A DNA stretch of 64,000 nucleotides from Halegenticoccus soli (GTDB lineage Archaea > Halobacteriota > Halobacteria > Halobacteriales > Haloferacaceae), in assembly GCF_002844195.1 (NCBI RefSeq), contig NZ_PEND01000001.1, forward strand, positions 496,001 to 560,000. The letters are read 5' to 3'. Every line of letters starts with the position of its first letter. The stretch's first letter is position 1. The notes beneath the pieces were generated by a model, which was given only the letters and a program-made list of their open reading frames with translations, was not told the DNA's origin and did no database searches. The translations under genes and the position numbers were made by a program. Positions 1 to 8,982 of the stretch are shown piece after piece.

Positions 1-1
1 C

Positions 2-481
2 GTCGAGAAGGTCGTCGTCCACATGGGCGTCGGCGAGGGCGGTCGCACGCTCGCCAACGCGGAGGAGATCCTGGAGGACATCACCGGCCAGGAGAGCGTC
101 CGAACGACCGCAAAGCGCGCCGGGCAGGACTTCGGCGTCCGCCCCGGCACGCCGGTCGGCGCGAAGGTGACGCTCCGCGGCGAGGCGGCCGAGGAGTTCC
201 TGCGGACGGCACTGCCGCTCGCGGACCTGTCGCGCTCGCAGTTCGACGACACCGGCAACTTCAGCTTCGGCGTCGAGGAGCACACGGAGTTCCCGAGCCA
301 GGAGTACGACCCGAACATCGGCATCTACGGGCTGGACGTGACGGTCAACCTCGTCCGCCCCGGCTACCGGGTTCGGAAGCGCGACCAGGCGAACCGCCCG
401 ATTCCGTCGGGTCACCGCCTGACGCCCGAGGACGCGATCGCGTTCCTCGAATCGACCTTTGACGTGGAGGTGAACGAATGA
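2..481 (+). CDS. rpl5: 50S ribosomal protein L5 (5'-truncated by window edge)
   Basis: Large-subunit protein L5 (uL5), which binds 5S rRNA in the central protuberance. The frame is open from base 2, and the residues before the first internal Met (VEKVVVH) match the conserved N-terminal part of archaeal L5, so the true start lies upstream of the window. The visible 159 residues contain the L5 hallmarks, including the RPGYRV segment near the C-terminus. It is the first visible gene of the spc-type operon. Its TGA overlaps the ATG of rps14 (ATGA), implying translational coupling. Confidence 0.97.
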   Translation, partial: VEKVVVHMGVGEGGRTLANAEEILEDITGQESVRTTAKRAGQDFGVRPGTPVGAKVTLRGEAAEEFLRTALPLADLSRSQFDDTGNFSFGVEEHTEFPSQEYDPNIGIYGLDVTVNLVRPGYRVRKRDQANRPIPSGHRLTPEDAIAFLESTFDVEVNE

Positions 482-654
482 GCGAAAGCGAGAGCGAAGC
501 CACGGGCGAGCACGCGACCCGACGCACCGGCCAGGAGAACGAGTGCCGGCGCTGCGGTCGAAAACAGGGGCTCGTCGGCAAGTACGACATCTACCTGTGC
601 CGACAGTGCTTCCGCGAGGTCGCCCGCAGCATGGGCTTCAAGAAGTACCGATAA
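478..654 (+). CDS. rps14: 30S ribosomal protein S14 (zinc-binding type)
   Basis: Small-subunit protein S14 (uS14), a head protein at the decoding side. A 58-residue frame begins at the ATG overlapping the L5 stop and ends in TAA. It has two CxxC pairs (C23/C26 and C41/C44), the zinc-binding form of S14, and the typical basic C-terminus ending GFKKYR. Length is normal for archaeal S14. Position between L5 and S8 is the conserved order. Confidence 0.97.
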   Translation: MSESESEATGEHATRRTGQENECRRCGRKQGLVGKYDIYLCRQCFREVARSMGFKKYR

Positions 655-656
655 CC

Positions 657-1049
657 ATGGCAGGCAACGACCCACTCAGCAACGCGCTCTCTGGCGTGAA
701 CAACGCCGAGAGCGTCGGGCACCTGAACCACACGGTACAGCCCGCCTCGAACATCATCGGCTCCGTACTCGAGGTCTTCTACGACCGCGGGTACATCGAC
801 GGCTTCGAGTTCGTCGACAACGGGAAGTCCGGGAAGTTCGAGGTCGAACTGAAAGGCGCGATCAACGAGTGTGGCGCCGTCAAGCCCCGCTACTCCGCGG
901 GCGCGGACGAGTTCGAAAAGTGGGAGAAGCGGTTCCTCCCCGCCCGCGACTACGGGACGCTCATCGTCACGACGAGCCACGGCGTCATGAGCCACTACGA
1001 CGCCCGCGAACGGGGCATCGGTGGCCAGATCATCGCATACGTCTACTAA
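657..1049 (+). CDS. rps8: 30S ribosomal protein S8
   Basis: Small-subunit protein S8 (uS8), which binds the central domain of 16S rRNA early in assembly. The 130-residue protein starts [13 protein letters not shown], the usual archaeal S8 N-terminus, and carries the C-terminal signature region ([12 protein letters not shown], then GGQIIAYVY). The ATG at 657, two bases after the S14 stop, was chosen over a longer frame reaching 543 because it matches family length and operon spacing. Confidence 0.97.
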   Translation: MAGNDPLSNALSGVNNAESVGHLNHTVQPASNIIGSVLEVFYDRGYIDGFEFVDNGKSGKFEVELKGAINECGAVKPRYSAGADEFEKWEKRFLPARDYGTLIVTTSHGVMSHYDARERGIGGQIIAYVY

Positions 1050-1050
1050 C

Positions 1051-1614
1051 ATGAGCAGAGTCGAAATCGAAATTCCGGACGACGTGTCCGCCGAGGTGGA
1101 CCACCTCGACCTGACCGTCGAGGGACCGAACGGGAGCGTGACGAAGCGCCTCTGGTACCCCAACGTCTCCGTCGCCGTCGAGAGCGTCGAGAACGACGAC
1201 GGCGACGACGTCGAAGCGGTGGTCGTCGAAAGCTCCGAGGAGAACGCGAAGACGAACGCGACCCTCGGAACCTTCGAGAGCCACGTCCGCAACATGATCC
1301 ACGGCGTCTCCGAGGGTTGGGAGTACCGCATGGAGATCTACTACGCCCACTTCCCGATGCAGGTCAACGTCGAGGGCGACGAGGTCGTCATCAACAACTT
1401 CCTCGGCGAGAAGTCGCCGCGGCGGACGCCGGTCCGGGGCGACACCGAGGTACAGGTCGACGGCGAGGAGATCGTCCTGAGCGGCCCCGACAAGGAGGCC
1501 GTCGGACAGACCGCCGCCGACATCGAACAGCTCACGCGCGTCACCGACAAGGACACGCGCGTGTTCCAGGACGGCGTCTACATCACCGAGAAGCCGAAGG
1601 CGGGTGGTGTCTAA
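1051..1614 (+). CDS. rpl6: 50S ribosomal protein L6
   Basis: Large-subunit protein L6 (uL6), two tandem domains near the factor-binding site. 187 residues from MSRVEIEIPDDV to the KPKAGGV tail. The start at 1051 follows the S8 stop by one base and agrees with haloarchaeal L6 proteins. An upstream in-frame Met at 1021 lies inside rps8 and is rejected. The next gene begins at the base after the L6 stop. Confidence 0.97.
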   Translation: MSRVEIEIPDDVSAEVDHLDLTVEGPNGSVTKRLWYPNVSVAVESVENDDGDDVEAVVVESSEENAKTNATLGTFESHVRNMIHGVSEGWEYRMEIYYAHFPMQVNVEGDEVVINNFLGEKSPRRTPVRGDTEVQVDGEEIVLSGPDKEAVGQTAADIEQLTRVTDKDTRVFQDGVYITEKPKAGGV

Positions 1615-2340
1615 ATGGCCGAAGAGGAAAACGACATTCAGGAGCTCGAAGACATAAGCGGGGTCGGCCCGAGCAAGGCCGACTCGCTCCGCGACGCGGG
1701 CTACGAGTCCGTCGAGGACGTGAAGGCCGCGAGCCAGTCCGAGCTGGCCGAGGTCGAGGGCATCGGCAACGCGCTCGCCGCGCGGATCAAAGCCGACGTC
1801 GGCGGCCTCGAAGTCACCGAGGAGACCGAAGCCGAAGTCGAAGTCGAAGAGGAAACCGAGGAGGCCGAAGCGGAGGCCGAACCCGAGGAGGCGGCGGAGA
1901 CGGAGCTCCGCCCCCGCGGACACGCCGACAAGACGCCCGACCTCAGCGACGAGAAGGCGCGCGCGCTGGCCCAGAAGCACCGCGAGGGCAAGCCGCAGTT
2001 CTACCGACAGGACTACCACAAGAAAAAGCGGACGCCCACCTCGTGGCGCCGTCCGCGCGGCAACCTCTCGAAGCAGCGCCGCGGCATCAAGGGCAAGGGC
2101 GACACCGTCGAGGCGGGCTACGGCTCGCCGAAGGCCGCCCGGGGACTGCACCCGAGCGGCTTCGAGGAGGTCTACGTGCACAACGTGGACGACCTCGAGG
2201 GCGTCGATCCGGCCACGCAGGCCGTCCGCATCGCGAGCAAAGTCGGCGCTCGCAAGCGCGAGCGCATCGAGGAAGTCGCCGAGGACCGCGAGATCCGCGT
2301 CCTCAACCCCACCTACGTCGAAGTCGAGGTGGAAGAATGA
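1615..2340 (+). CDS. rpl32e: 50S ribosomal protein L32e with N-terminal helix-hairpin-helix domain
   Basis: Archaeal/eukaryotic large-subunit protein L32e. The 241-residue product has three parts: an N-terminal helix-hairpin-helix module (about 8-65, motifs [10 protein letters not shown] and VEGIGNALA), a strongly acidic Glu/Ala linker (about 68-95), and the basic L32e core (about 96-241, [12 protein letters not shown] and [13 protein letters not shown]). The core alone would be about 140 residues, so the first 95 are an added domain, a fusion I associate with haloarchaeal L32e. Its TGA overlaps the rpl19e ATG. Confidence 0.96.
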   Translation: MAEEENDIQELEDISGVGPSKADSLRDAGYESVEDVKAASQSELAEVEGIGNALAARIKADVGGLEVTEETEAEVEVEEETEEAEAEAEPEEAAETELRPRGHADKTPDLSDEKARALAQKHREGKPQFYRQDYHKKKRTPTSWRRPRGNLSKQRRGIKGKGDTVEAGYGSPKAARGLHPSGFEEVYVHNVDDLEGVDPATQAVRIASKVGARKRERIEEVAEDREIRVLNPTYVEVEVEE

Positions 2341-2798
2341 CCGACCTGAAGGCACAGAAGCGAATGGCCGCCGACATTCTCGACGTGGGCAAGAGCCGCG
2401 TCTGGTTCGACCCGGAGGCCCAGAGCGACATCGCAGAGGCGATCACGCGCGAGGACGTCCGCGACCTGATCGACCAGGGGACCATCCGCGCCAAGGACGC
2501 GAAGGGCAACTCCCGCGGTCGCGCCCGGGAGCGGGCCGAAAAGCGGGCGTACGGTCACCGCAAGGGCCCCGGCTCCCGCAAGGGACGCAAGGGCGGCCGA
2601 CAGGACTCGAAGAAAGCATGGATCAGCCGGATCCGCGCCCAGCGCCGTCGCCTGCGCGAACTGCGCGACGACGGCACGCTGAACCGGACTCAGTACCGCG
2701 AGCTGTACAACAAGGCGAGCGGCGGCGAGTTCGACAGCGTGGACCGGCTCGAAGCGTACATCCGGAACAACTACGAAATCACGCTGGAGGACGAATAA
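2337..2798 (+). CDS. rpl19e: 50S ribosomal protein L19e
   Basis: Large-subunit protein L19e, a long-helical protein found only in archaea and eukaryotes. 153 residues starting [15 protein letters not shown], with the conserved basic stretch [18 protein letters not shown] around 68-86. The ATG overlaps the L32e stop (ATGA) and the stop overlaps the rpl18 start (TAATG), giving tight coupling on both sides. A 493-residue frame containing it begins far upstream inside rpl6 and is an artefact of high GC. Confidence 0.97.
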   Translation: MTDLKAQKRMAADILDVGKSRVWFDPEAQSDIAEAITREDVRDLIDQGTIRAKDAKGNSRGRARERAEKRAYGHRKGPGSRKGRKGGRQDSKKAWISRIRAQRRRLRELRDDGTLNRTQYRELYNKASGGEFDSVDRLEAYIRNNYEITLEDE

Positions 2799-3388
2799 TG
2801 GCAACAGGACCACGGTACAAGGTACCGATGCGGCGTCGCCGCGAGGTCCGGACCGACTACCACCAGAGGTTGCGCCTGCTGAAATCGGGGAAGCCTCGCC
2901 TCGTTGCTCGCGTGAGCAACAAGCACGTCAGGGCGCAGCTGATCACACCCGGTCCGCAGGGCGACGAAACGCACGCGAGCGCCACGTCCGAGGACCTCGC
3001 CGAGTACGGCTGGGAGGCCCCCACGGGCAACCTCCCGAGCGCGTACCTGACGGGGTACCTCGCGGGCAAGCGCGCCGTCGAGGCCGGGGTCGAGGAGGCA
3101 GTCCTTGACATCGGTCTGAACACGGCGACGCCCGGCGGCAAGGTGTTCGCGGTACAGGAAGGAGCGATCGACGCGGGACTCGACATCCCCCACAACGACA
3201 GCGTGCTGGCCAACTGGTCGCGCACGCGCGGCGAGCACATCGCCGAGTACGCAGAGGGGCTCGACGAGCCGCTCTACAGCGGGGAGTTCGACGCCCGCGA
3301 TCTGCCCGAGCACTTCGACGAGGTGCTCGAACGACTACGGGACGACGGCGCACCGGCAGGCGCCGACGAGATGGAGGACGACGCATGA
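2798..3388 (+). CDS. rpl18: 50S ribosomal protein L18
   Basis: Large-subunit protein L18 (uL18), a 5S rRNA-binding protein of the central protuberance. 196 residues, starting [16 protein letters not shown] with the usual segment [16 protein letters not shown]. The length is typical for archaeal L18, which has a longer C-terminus than the bacterial form. The ATG overlaps the rpl19e TAA and the TGA overlaps the rps5 ATG. Confidence 0.97.
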   Translation: MATGPRYKVPMRRRREVRTDYHQRLRLLKSGKPRLVARVSNKHVRAQLITPGPQGDETHASATSEDLAEYGWEAPTGNLPSAYLTGYLAGKRAVEAGVEEAVLDIGLNTATPGGKVFAVQEGAIDAGLDIPHNDSVLANWSRTRGEHIAEYAEGLDEPLYSGEFDARDLPEHFDEVLERLRDDGAPAGADEMEDDA

Positions 3389-4029
3389 GCAGAAACAACG
3401 ACGGCTGGGAACCGCAGACGCGGCTCGGCCGCAAGGTACAGGAGGGCGAGATCACCTCGATGCAGCAGGCGCTCGACTCCGGCCTGCCGCTGAAGGAGCC
3501 CGAGATCGTCGACCAGCTCCTCCCCGGACTGGACGACGACGTGCTCGACATCAACATGGTCCAGCGGATGACCGACTCCGGCCGCCGGGTGAAGTTCCGG
3601 TGCGTCGTGGCCGTCGGCAACCGCGACGGCTACCTCGGCTACGCCGAGGCCCGCGACGACCAGGTCGGCTCCGCCATCCAGAAGGCCATCGAGGTGGCGA
3701 AACTGAACATCATCCACGTGGACCGCGGCTCCGGTTCCTGGGAGGACCGCCCCGGCGGCACCCACTCTCTCAGCCGGAAGGCCGAGGGGAAAGCGGGGAG
3801 CGTCACCGTCGAGATCATCCCGGCCCCGATGGGGCTCGGGCTCGCGGCGGCGCCGACCGTCCGGAGCATCCTCGAACTCGCCGGCGTCGAGGACGCCTGG
3901 ACGAAGTCGAACGGGAACACCCGGACGACCGTCAACCTCGCGAAGGCGACGTACAACGCGCTGAAGAACGCCTCGCAGTCGCGCACGCCCCGGCGCGCGC
4001 GCGAAGTCCAGCGGGAGGTGCGCGAGTGA
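3385..4029 (+). CDS. rps5: 30S ribosomal protein S5
   Basis: Small-subunit protein S5 (uS5), important for decoding fidelity and mRNA entry. 214 residues. The double-stranded-RNA-binding-like N-domain includes the [20 protein letters not shown] region (about 68-87), and the C-domain includes the [14 protein letters not shown] region (about 151-164). Start ATG overlaps the L18 stop. Its TGA overlaps the ATG of rpl30. Confidence 0.97.
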   Translation: MSRNNDGWEPQTRLGRKVQEGEITSMQQALDSGLPLKEPEIVDQLLPGLDDDVLDINMVQRMTDSGRRVKFRCVVAVGNRDGYLGYAEARDDQVGSAIQKAIEVAKLNIIHVDRGSGSWEDRPGGTHSLSRKAEGKAGSVTVEIIPAPMGLGLAAAPTVRSILELAGVEDAWTKSNGNTRTTVNLAKATYNALKNASQSRTPRRAREVQREVRE

Positions 4030-4493
4030 TGCGCGCGGTCGTCCAGATCCGCGGCGACGTGAACATGAGCGGCGACGTCGAGGACACCCTCTCGATGCTC
4101 AACATCCACTCGGTCAACCACTGCGCGTTCGTCCCCTGGACGGACACCTACCGGGGGATGGTGACGAAGGTGAACGACTTCGTCGCCCACGGCGAGCCGA
4201 GTCAGGACGTCGTCGAGACGCTCGTCCGCAAGCGGGCGGAGCCCCTGGAGGGCGACGCCGAGATCGACGACGAGTGGGTCGCCGAGAACACCGACTACGA
4301 CGACGTCGCGGCGCTCGCGGCCGCGATCGTCGACGAGGAGACGACGCTGCGCGAGCAGGGCCTCTCGCCGGTGATCCGGCTGCACCCGCCGCGCGGCGGG
4401 CACAACGGCCTCAAGCACCCGACCAAGGAGGGCGGCCAGCTCGGCAAGCACACCACCGAGGAGATCGACGAGCTCCTGGAGGCGATGCGATAA
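4029..4493 (+). CDS. rpl30: 50S ribosomal protein L30
   Basis: Large-subunit protein L30 (uL30). 154 residues starting [21 protein letters not shown]. It is the long archaeal form with a C-terminal extension (LHPPRGGHNGLKHPTKEGG) absent from short bacterial L30. The start was set at the ATG overlapping the rps5 TGA. The stop overlaps the rpl15 start (TAATG). Confidence 0.97.
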   Translation: MRAVVQIRGDVNMSGDVEDTLSMLNIHSVNHCAFVPWTDTYRGMVTKVNDFVAHGEPSQDVVETLVRKRAEPLEGDAEIDDEWVAENTDYDDVAALAAAIVDEETTLREQGLSPVIRLHPPRGGHNGLKHPTKEGGQLGKHTTEEIDELLEAMR

Positions 4494-4990
4494 TGACGAG
4501 CAAGAAGCGACGACAGCGCGGCTCCCGCACCCACGGCGGCGGCACGCACAAGAACCGGCGCGGCGCCGGTCACCGCGGCGGCCGCGGCCGCGCGGGGCGC
4601 GCGAAACACGAGTTCCACAACTACGAACCGCTCGGCAAACACGGCTTCAAGCGGCCGCAGAGCGTTCAGGACACCGTCCTGGAGGTCTCGGTCCGCGAGC
4701 TCGACGAGGACGCGGCGCTGTACGCCGCCGACGGCCTCGCCGAGAAGGACGGCGACGCCTACCGCATCGACGCCCGCGACGTCGTCGAGGACGGCCACGA
4801 GGCGGACGTCGTGAAGGTGCTCGGCGACGGGCAGGTCCGACAGGAGCTGCACGTGGTCGCCGACGCCTTCTCCGCGAGCGCCGTCGAACTCATCGAGGAG
4901 GCGGGCGGGAGCGCCGAACTCTCGGAGCGCGCCCGGCGCGCCGAGGAAGCGGAGAACGTCGAGGGCGAGACCGTCGACGAGGCGGAGTAG
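4493..4990 (+). CDS. rpl15: 50S ribosomal protein L15
   Basis: Large-subunit protein L15 (uL15), a late assembly protein. 165 residues with a very basic Gly/Arg-rich N-terminus (MTSKKRRQRGSRTHGGG) and an acidic C-terminal tail (EENVEGETVDEAE type), the charge contrast usual in haloarchaeal ribosomal proteins. It is the last ribosomal gene of the run. It is followed by a 396-base gap before secY, so secY probably has its own promoter in addition to any read-through. Confidence 0.97.
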   Translation: MTSKKRRQRGSRTHGGGTHKNRRGAGHRGGRGRAGRAKHEFHNYEPLGKHGFKRPQSVQDTVLEVSVRELDEDAALYAADGLAEKDGDAYRIDARDVVEDGHEADVVKVLGDGQVRQELHVVADAFSASAVELIEEAGGSAELSERARRAEEAENVEGETVDEAE

Positions 4991-5386
4991 GGCGGTTTTC
5001 GCGCGCCGAGTTCCTCTTTCCGTCGCGGTTCGATCCCCGAGCGACGCGTCGGCGTCTCGCTCGGGTCGCCGTCGGCGCGCCGCTCGCATCGCCGGCGATC
5101 CCTCGACCGGACGGCGCTGTTTCCGGCCGATCTCCGTTCGGGAAGTAGACAAGTGCCGCTCGTTCACATCTCTCCGCCGAGTGGAATGTGACTGCCGCCG
5201 CCGCCGACCGCCGTTCGCCGCGACGCGCCGCTCGCGGGCCCCAGGTGCGCGGTGGCGACCCCGCACCGCGCCGGCCGTCGTGTCAACTTTGACGGAAAAT
5301 GCGCGTCGCCGACCGCATAATTCGTGTGATACTCCGGGCGCTCAAAACGAAGCATCTACAAACCCACGTGCGAAGTATGCGGGTAT
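4991..5386 (+). promoter_or_regulatory. rpl15-secY intergenic region
   Basis: About 396 bases without a convincing gene. Short frames here have no recognisable composition. The region becomes AT-richer towards secY (5315-5386). Weak TATA-like candidates are the ATAATTC stretch near 5319 and CTACAAA near 5355, either of which could give a short leader before the secY ATG at 5387. No RNA gene was recognised. Confidence 0.35.
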
Positions 5387-6862
5387 ATGGGATGGAAAGA
5401 AGCCGCCGAACCCGTGCTAACGCGGATGCCGGCAGTCCAACGTCCCGAGGGGCACGTCCCCTTCAAACGGAAGTTGGGCTGGACCGCCGGCATCCTCGTT
5501 ATGTACTTCTTCCTGACGAACATCACCCTGTTCGGGCTCCAGACCGGAACTGACGACTTCTACGGGCAGTTCCGGTCTATCCTCGCCGGGTCGCAGGGCT
5601 CGATCCTCCAGCTCGGGATCGGTCCGATCGTCACGGCGAGCATCGTGCTCCAGCTGCTCGGCGGGGCCGACCTGCTCGGATTGGACACGAACGATCCGCG
5701 CGACCAGGTGCTCTACCAGGGGCTCCAGAAGCTCCTGGTGGTCGTGATGATCTGCCTGACGGGGCTTCCGATGGTGTTCGCCGGGGGCTTTCTGCCCGCC
5801 GATCCGGCGGTCGCCCAGCAGCTCGGCGTCGGCCAGTTCGGGGTCGAGACGCTCATCTTCGTCCAGATCTTCGTCGGCGGCGTTCTCATCCTGTTCATGG
5901 ACGAGATCGTGAGCAAGTGGGGGGTCGGCAGCGGGGTCGGCCTGTTCATCATCGCCGGCGTGAGCCAGCAGCTCGTCGCCGGGCTGTTCAGCTGGCAGGA
6001 GCTGGGCCAGGCTTCCGGGTTCTTCCCGACCTGGTTCGGGATCGTCACCGGCTCCGTCCCGCTCGGCTCGCCGCTGACGGCGGAGGGCTTACAGGCGCTG
6101 TTCCTCGGCCAGGGACAGCTGCTCGCGCTCGTGACGACGGTGCTCATCTTCGCCGTCGTCGTCTACGCCGAGAGCGTCCGCGTCGAGATCCCGCTGTCGC
6201 ACGCCCGCGTGAAGGGGGCGCGCGGCCGCTTCCCGGTGAAGCTCATCTACGCGTCCGTCCTGCCGATGATTCTCGTCCGCGCGCTCCAGGCGAACATCCA
6301 GTTCCTCGGGCGCATCCTGGCGAGCCAGCTCGGCGAGGGCATGCCCGCGTGGCTCGGCGAGTACAACCAGCAGGGCCAGCCGGTCGGCGGCCTGTTCTAC
6401 TACCTCAACCCGATACAGAGCCGCGACCAGTGGACGTGGTTCCTCGGGACGACCTCGGCCGAGCCGTGGGAGGTGATGCTCCGCGTCGGCGTCGACCTGA
6501 CGTTCATGGTCGTCGGCGGGGCGATCTTCGCGGTGTTCTGGGTCGAGACCACTGGAATGGGCCCGGAGGCGACCGCCCGGCAGATCCAGAACTCCGGGAT
6601 GCAGATCCCCGGCTTCCGCCGGAACCCGCAGGTCATAGAGAAGGTGATGGAGCGGTACATCCCGCAGGTGACCGTCATCGGCGGGGCGCTCGTCGGGCTG
6701 CTCGCCGTCATGGCGAACATGCTCGGCACCATCGGGCAGGTCTCCGGGACCGGCCTGCTGCTCACGGTGTCTATCACCTACAAGCTGTACGAGGAGATCG
6801 CGGAGGAGCAGCTCATGGAAATGCACCCGATGATGCGCCAGGTGTTCGGCGGGGGCGACTGA
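5387..6862 (+). CDS. secY: preprotein translocase subunit SecY
   Basis: Central pore protein of the Sec61/SecYEG translocon in the cytoplasmic membrane. 491 residues with about ten hydrophobic spans, starting MGWKEAAEPVLTRMPAVQRP as in archaeal SecY, with the basic cytoplasmic loop VRVEIPLSHARVKGARGRFP (about 264-283) before TM6. Conserved downstream position after L15. Its last 35 bases (6828-6862), coding the C-terminal MMRQVFGGGD region, recur exactly at 10510-10544, so the 3' end appears to be the insertion site of the following accessory island. Confidence 0.97.
   Translation: MGWKEAAEPVLTRMPAVQRPEGHVPFKRKLGWTAGILVMYFFLTNITLFGLQTGTDDFYGQFRSILAGSQGSILQLGIGPIVTASIVLQLLGGADLLGLDTNDPRDQVLYQGLQKLLVVVMICLTGLPMVFAGGFLPADPAVAQQLGVGQFGVETLIFVQIFVGGVLILFMDEIVSKWGVGSGVGLFIIAGVSQQLVAGLFSWQELGQASGFFPTWFGIVTGSVPLGSPLTAEGLQALFLGQGQLLALVTTVLIFAVVVYAESVRVEIPLSHARVKGARGRFPVKLIYASVLPMILVRALQANIQFLGRILASQLGEGMPAWLGEYNQQGQPVGGLFYYLNPIQSRDQWTWFLGTTSAEPWEVMLRVGVDLTFMVVGGAIFAVFWVETTGMGPEATARQIQNSGMQIPGFRRNPQVIEKVMERYIPQVTVIGGALVGLLAVMANMLGTIGQVSGTGLLLTVSITYKLYEEIAEEQLMEMHPMMRQVFGGGD
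6828..6862 (+). repeat. left direct repeat (attL candidate) at secY 3' end
   Basis: Thirty-five bases ending with the secY TGA codon. They are identical to 10510-10544. The copy here is inside the functional secY gene. The two copies bracket about 3.65 kb of accessory genes, consistent with site-specific integration that regenerates the gene end. No integrase gene was found between the copies. Confidence 0.8.
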
Positions 6863-6974
6863 TGGAACTGCCGTAGAGCGCTAACTCACCTCTTTTCGGC
6901 GTCCTGAATCGCTCGTCTCATCGGAGCGGAAGGGCAGCGTAAGCTAGTTAGGCGCGTATGCAGTCCGTATACAC

Positions 6975-7172
6975 GTGAGCACGTCCATTCGCGTCTCGGA
7001 CGACACCAAGCGGATGCTGGAGCGGCTGAAACGGGAGGACGAGACGTTCGACGAACTCCTCGAACGGCTCGCACAGAGCGAACGCCCCATCGAAATCGGC
7101 GCGTGGAGCGAGGAAGAGGCCGAACGAGCGCGGTCGGCCGTGAAGCGCTCTCGGAGGAGCTTCGAGCGGTGA
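6975..7172 (+). CDS. VapB-like antitoxin
   Basis: 65-residue antitoxin partner of the PIN toxin that follows. The N-terminus (MSTSIRVSDDTKRMLERLK) resembles the short beta-strand plus helix of ribbon-helix-helix antitoxins, with an acidic, Arg-rich C-terminal part that would wrap the toxin. Start is a GTG at 6975, the only start giving this N-terminus. The TGA overlaps the GTG start of the toxin, so the two are coupled. It lies just inside the island's left boundary. Confidence 0.8.
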   Translation: MSTSIRVSDDTKRMLERLKREDETFDELLERLAQSERPIEIGAWSEEEAERARSAVKRSRRSFER

Positions 7173-7567
7173 CGTTCCTGGATAGCTCGGTCATCATCGA
7201 CATGCTGGAGGGCGTCCCCGAGGTCGTCTCGGCCGTCGAAGAGCGCGGCCAGCCGTACCTCACGTCCTCGCTCTGCGTGTTCGAGGTCGTAGACGGGAGA
7301 GTAGGTAGCGGCGAGACCGACGTCGTCGGAGTTCGCCGACAGTTCGGCGGCGTTCGGGCGCTGGACCTGAACGAGCAGATCGCGCTGGAAGCCGCCCGGA
7401 TGCAGGACAGATTGATGGACGACGGGGAACGAATGGCCGCGCGTGACCTGCTCATCGCGGCGACCGCCCGATCTACCGGGGACGAACTCGTCGTCTCGGA
7501 CAGCGACTTCGAGACGGGTTCGCTCACGGAGATGATGGACGTTGCGAGCCTCCGAGAGAGAGACTGA
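7169..7567 (+). CDS. PIN-domain ribonuclease toxin, VapC type
   Basis: 132-residue PIN-domain protein, the probable toxin RNase of a type II toxin-antitoxin pair. The acidic metal site is intact: D5 in the first strand (MTFLDSSVIIDML), E39 (CVFEV), D93 (ARDLLIA) and D111/D113 (VVSDSDFE). The start is the GTG at 7169 overlapping the antitoxin stop (GTGA). The apparent longer frame beginning at 7103 runs inside the antitoxin gene. The target RNA cannot be told from sequence; many VapC enzymes cut tRNA or rRNA. Confidence 0.85.
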   Translation: MTFLDSSVIIDMLEGVPEVVSAVEERGQPYLTSSLCVFEVVDGRVGSGETDVVGVRRQFGGVRALDLNEQIALEAARMQDRLMDDGERMAARDLLIAATARSTGDELVVSDSDFETGSLTEMMDVASLRERD

Positions 7568-7781
7568 ATTCGGCGAACGATACAATCTCCGCTACGAACT
7601 GGATTCGCGTAGTTAACAGCGGTCTCCAAACCCGTCATCCCGGACGCAGAAATCGAGCGCCGCGCTGCACACAGAGGATGTGTCCATCAATGGGGTACCG
7701 ATGATCCGCGGACGTAACCAAATCAGGAATCCGAGTACTATCCGCGGAGAGAACTGCACTTCAGTGCCTGACTCAGTGCTC

Positions 7782-8744
7782 TCATCCGCCACGATTCACA
7801 TCTACCACCTCCATCCGATCGTCGTACGTGAGCCCAAGCACATCGCCCTCCAACGGAATCGAGATGCGGATGCGAAGGGGGTCCTCCGAAAGAAGTTCCT
7901 CCTCGAAGTCGAGGAGGTACGCGCGTTGCTCGTAGGTAGCGAGGTCGAACTCAATGCCATGTTCGTAATAGAACGCGACCACCGCCGGGTGTCTTGACGG
8001 GTAGAACAACGTCGGCATCCGCCACCGGTATTTACACCCTTCGCAGACGTGCGAGACCAGCATCCAGAAGATCGACCCGCAGTTCTCGCAGAACTGGTAC
8101 TCGTTCCAATCTGGCTGGTGATCCTCGCAGATATCGACCGAGGTGATGGGCATCTCACCCGCACACTCGGGGCAAACGCCGTCCATCACCGACGCTCGTC
8201 GATGAGTACCCCAAATCCGGTCCGCCTCGTTGATCTCGTTTGGCGTCCGACCCCGCAACCCCGACGGAGGGAATTCGGTCTTGCTGATCACCCCCGGCGG
8301 GAACGACTCGACACACCTCGCTTCGCAGTTGGTACATTCCAAGTAGCGCCATCCCTCCCAATAACTCCACTCCGGTTGTCCACCGCAATACCAGCACGAG
8401 ATATCCACCGCCACGGGCTCAATCTCTGGATCGTCGATCGCGGTGCCGGAAAGTAACATCCGGACGATCCGCTTGCCCGAATCCATGAGCTCGTACCCGT
8501 CTTCTGTCCGCCGGACGAAGGTGTCCATGAGCTTGTTCAGGTGGTAGTTCAGACGGCCGGGGTCCTCAACGCCGACGCGCTCGCGGAGTTCGGCGAACCG
8601 GATTGAGGTTCCGTCCACCGGATCGTGGGCTTCCCAGAGGACCTGTAAGATTTCGAGTCTGGTCTCGTCCGAGAGGAGCTTGAACGCCTCGTTCGCGGTG
8701 GATGGGTCCGACCGTTCTGCCTGGCTTGGGATCGGGGGGTCCAT
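7782..8744 (-). CDS. ArsR-like winged-helix regulator with zinc-ribbon C-terminal domain
   Basis: 320-residue protein. Residues about 12-95 form an ArsR-type winged helix (EAFKLLSDETRLEILQVLW, then GRLNYHLNKL). The rest is rich in paired cysteines (CWYCGG, CTNC, CPEC, CENCGS, CEGC), suggesting two or more zinc ribbons, and ends in an acidic domain. The architecture is the same as the gene at 36425-37309 (DUF7351-type), so they are paralogues. The ATG at 8744 is preferred to one at 8798 because the winged helix follows it and a 15-bp palindrome lies upstream. Divergently transcribed from the DUF1059-methyltransferase pair, so it probably regulates that pair and itself (inference). Ligand unknown. 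Confidence 0.8.
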   Translation of the reverse strand: MDPPIPSQAERSDPSTANEAFKLLSDETRLEILQVLWEAHDPVDGTSIRFAELRERVGVEDPGRLNYHLNKLMDTFVRRTEDGYELMDSGKRIVRMLLSGTAIDDPEIEPVAVDISCWYCGGQPEWSYWEGWRYLECTNCEARCVESFPPGVISKTEFPPSGLRGRTPNEINEADRIWGTHRRASVMDGVCPECAGEMPITSVDICEDHQPDWNEYQFCENCGSIFWMLVSHVCEGCKYRWRMPTLFYPSRHPAVVAFYYEHGIEFDLATYEQRAYLLDFEEELLSEDPLRIRISIPLEGDVLGLTYDDRMEVVDVNRGG

Positions 8745-8781
8745 ACAGTAACGAGGTGGACGTGCGTAATGACCCTTACTC

Positions 8782-8796
8782 GTGGTATCATACCAC
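8782..8796. promoter_or_regulatory. palindromic operator candidate upstream of the ArsR-like gene
   Basis: Perfect inverted repeat GTGGTAT-C-ATACCAC, 38 to 52 bases upstream of the ArsR-like start on the minus strand. The location and symmetry suit a dimeric winged-helix repressor acting on its own promoter. No experimental basis is visible. Confidence 0.5.
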
Positions 8797-8887
8797 ACGG
8801 CTTTGAGGATCCCCCAGCCAGTGTCGCCTGCCGACGTAAGTTCACTCTCTCAAGGCATTGAGCCCGGAGCCACGCATCACACTCCTT

Positions 8888-8932
8888 ATAGAAGACGGGT
8901 TCTATCGACGTTCCTATAGAACTGTAGTTCTA
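8888..8932. promoter_or_regulatory. two adjacent inverted repeats in the DUF1059-methyltransferase promoter
   Basis: ATAGAA-6-TTCTAT at 8888-8905 and TAGAAC-4-GTTCTA at 8917-8932 share the TAGAA/TTCTA half-site and are spaced 29 bases centre to centre, roughly three helical turns. They lie 51 to 95 bases upstream of the DUF1059 start and look like a tandem operator. The half-site differs from the palindrome at 8782, so a second factor may act here. Confidence 0.5.
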
Positions 8933-8982
8933 ATTACAGCTATATCGGTAGCAGCGGATGGTGTTTCTGGAGGTCAACAGCA

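Noticed and set aside
1030-2355. 441-residue open frame on the minus strand opposite the ribosomal operon
   Set aside because: It is antisense to L6, L32e and L19e, and its composition (Asp/Val/Leu/Arg repeats) is what GC-rich codon bias produces on the opposite strand.
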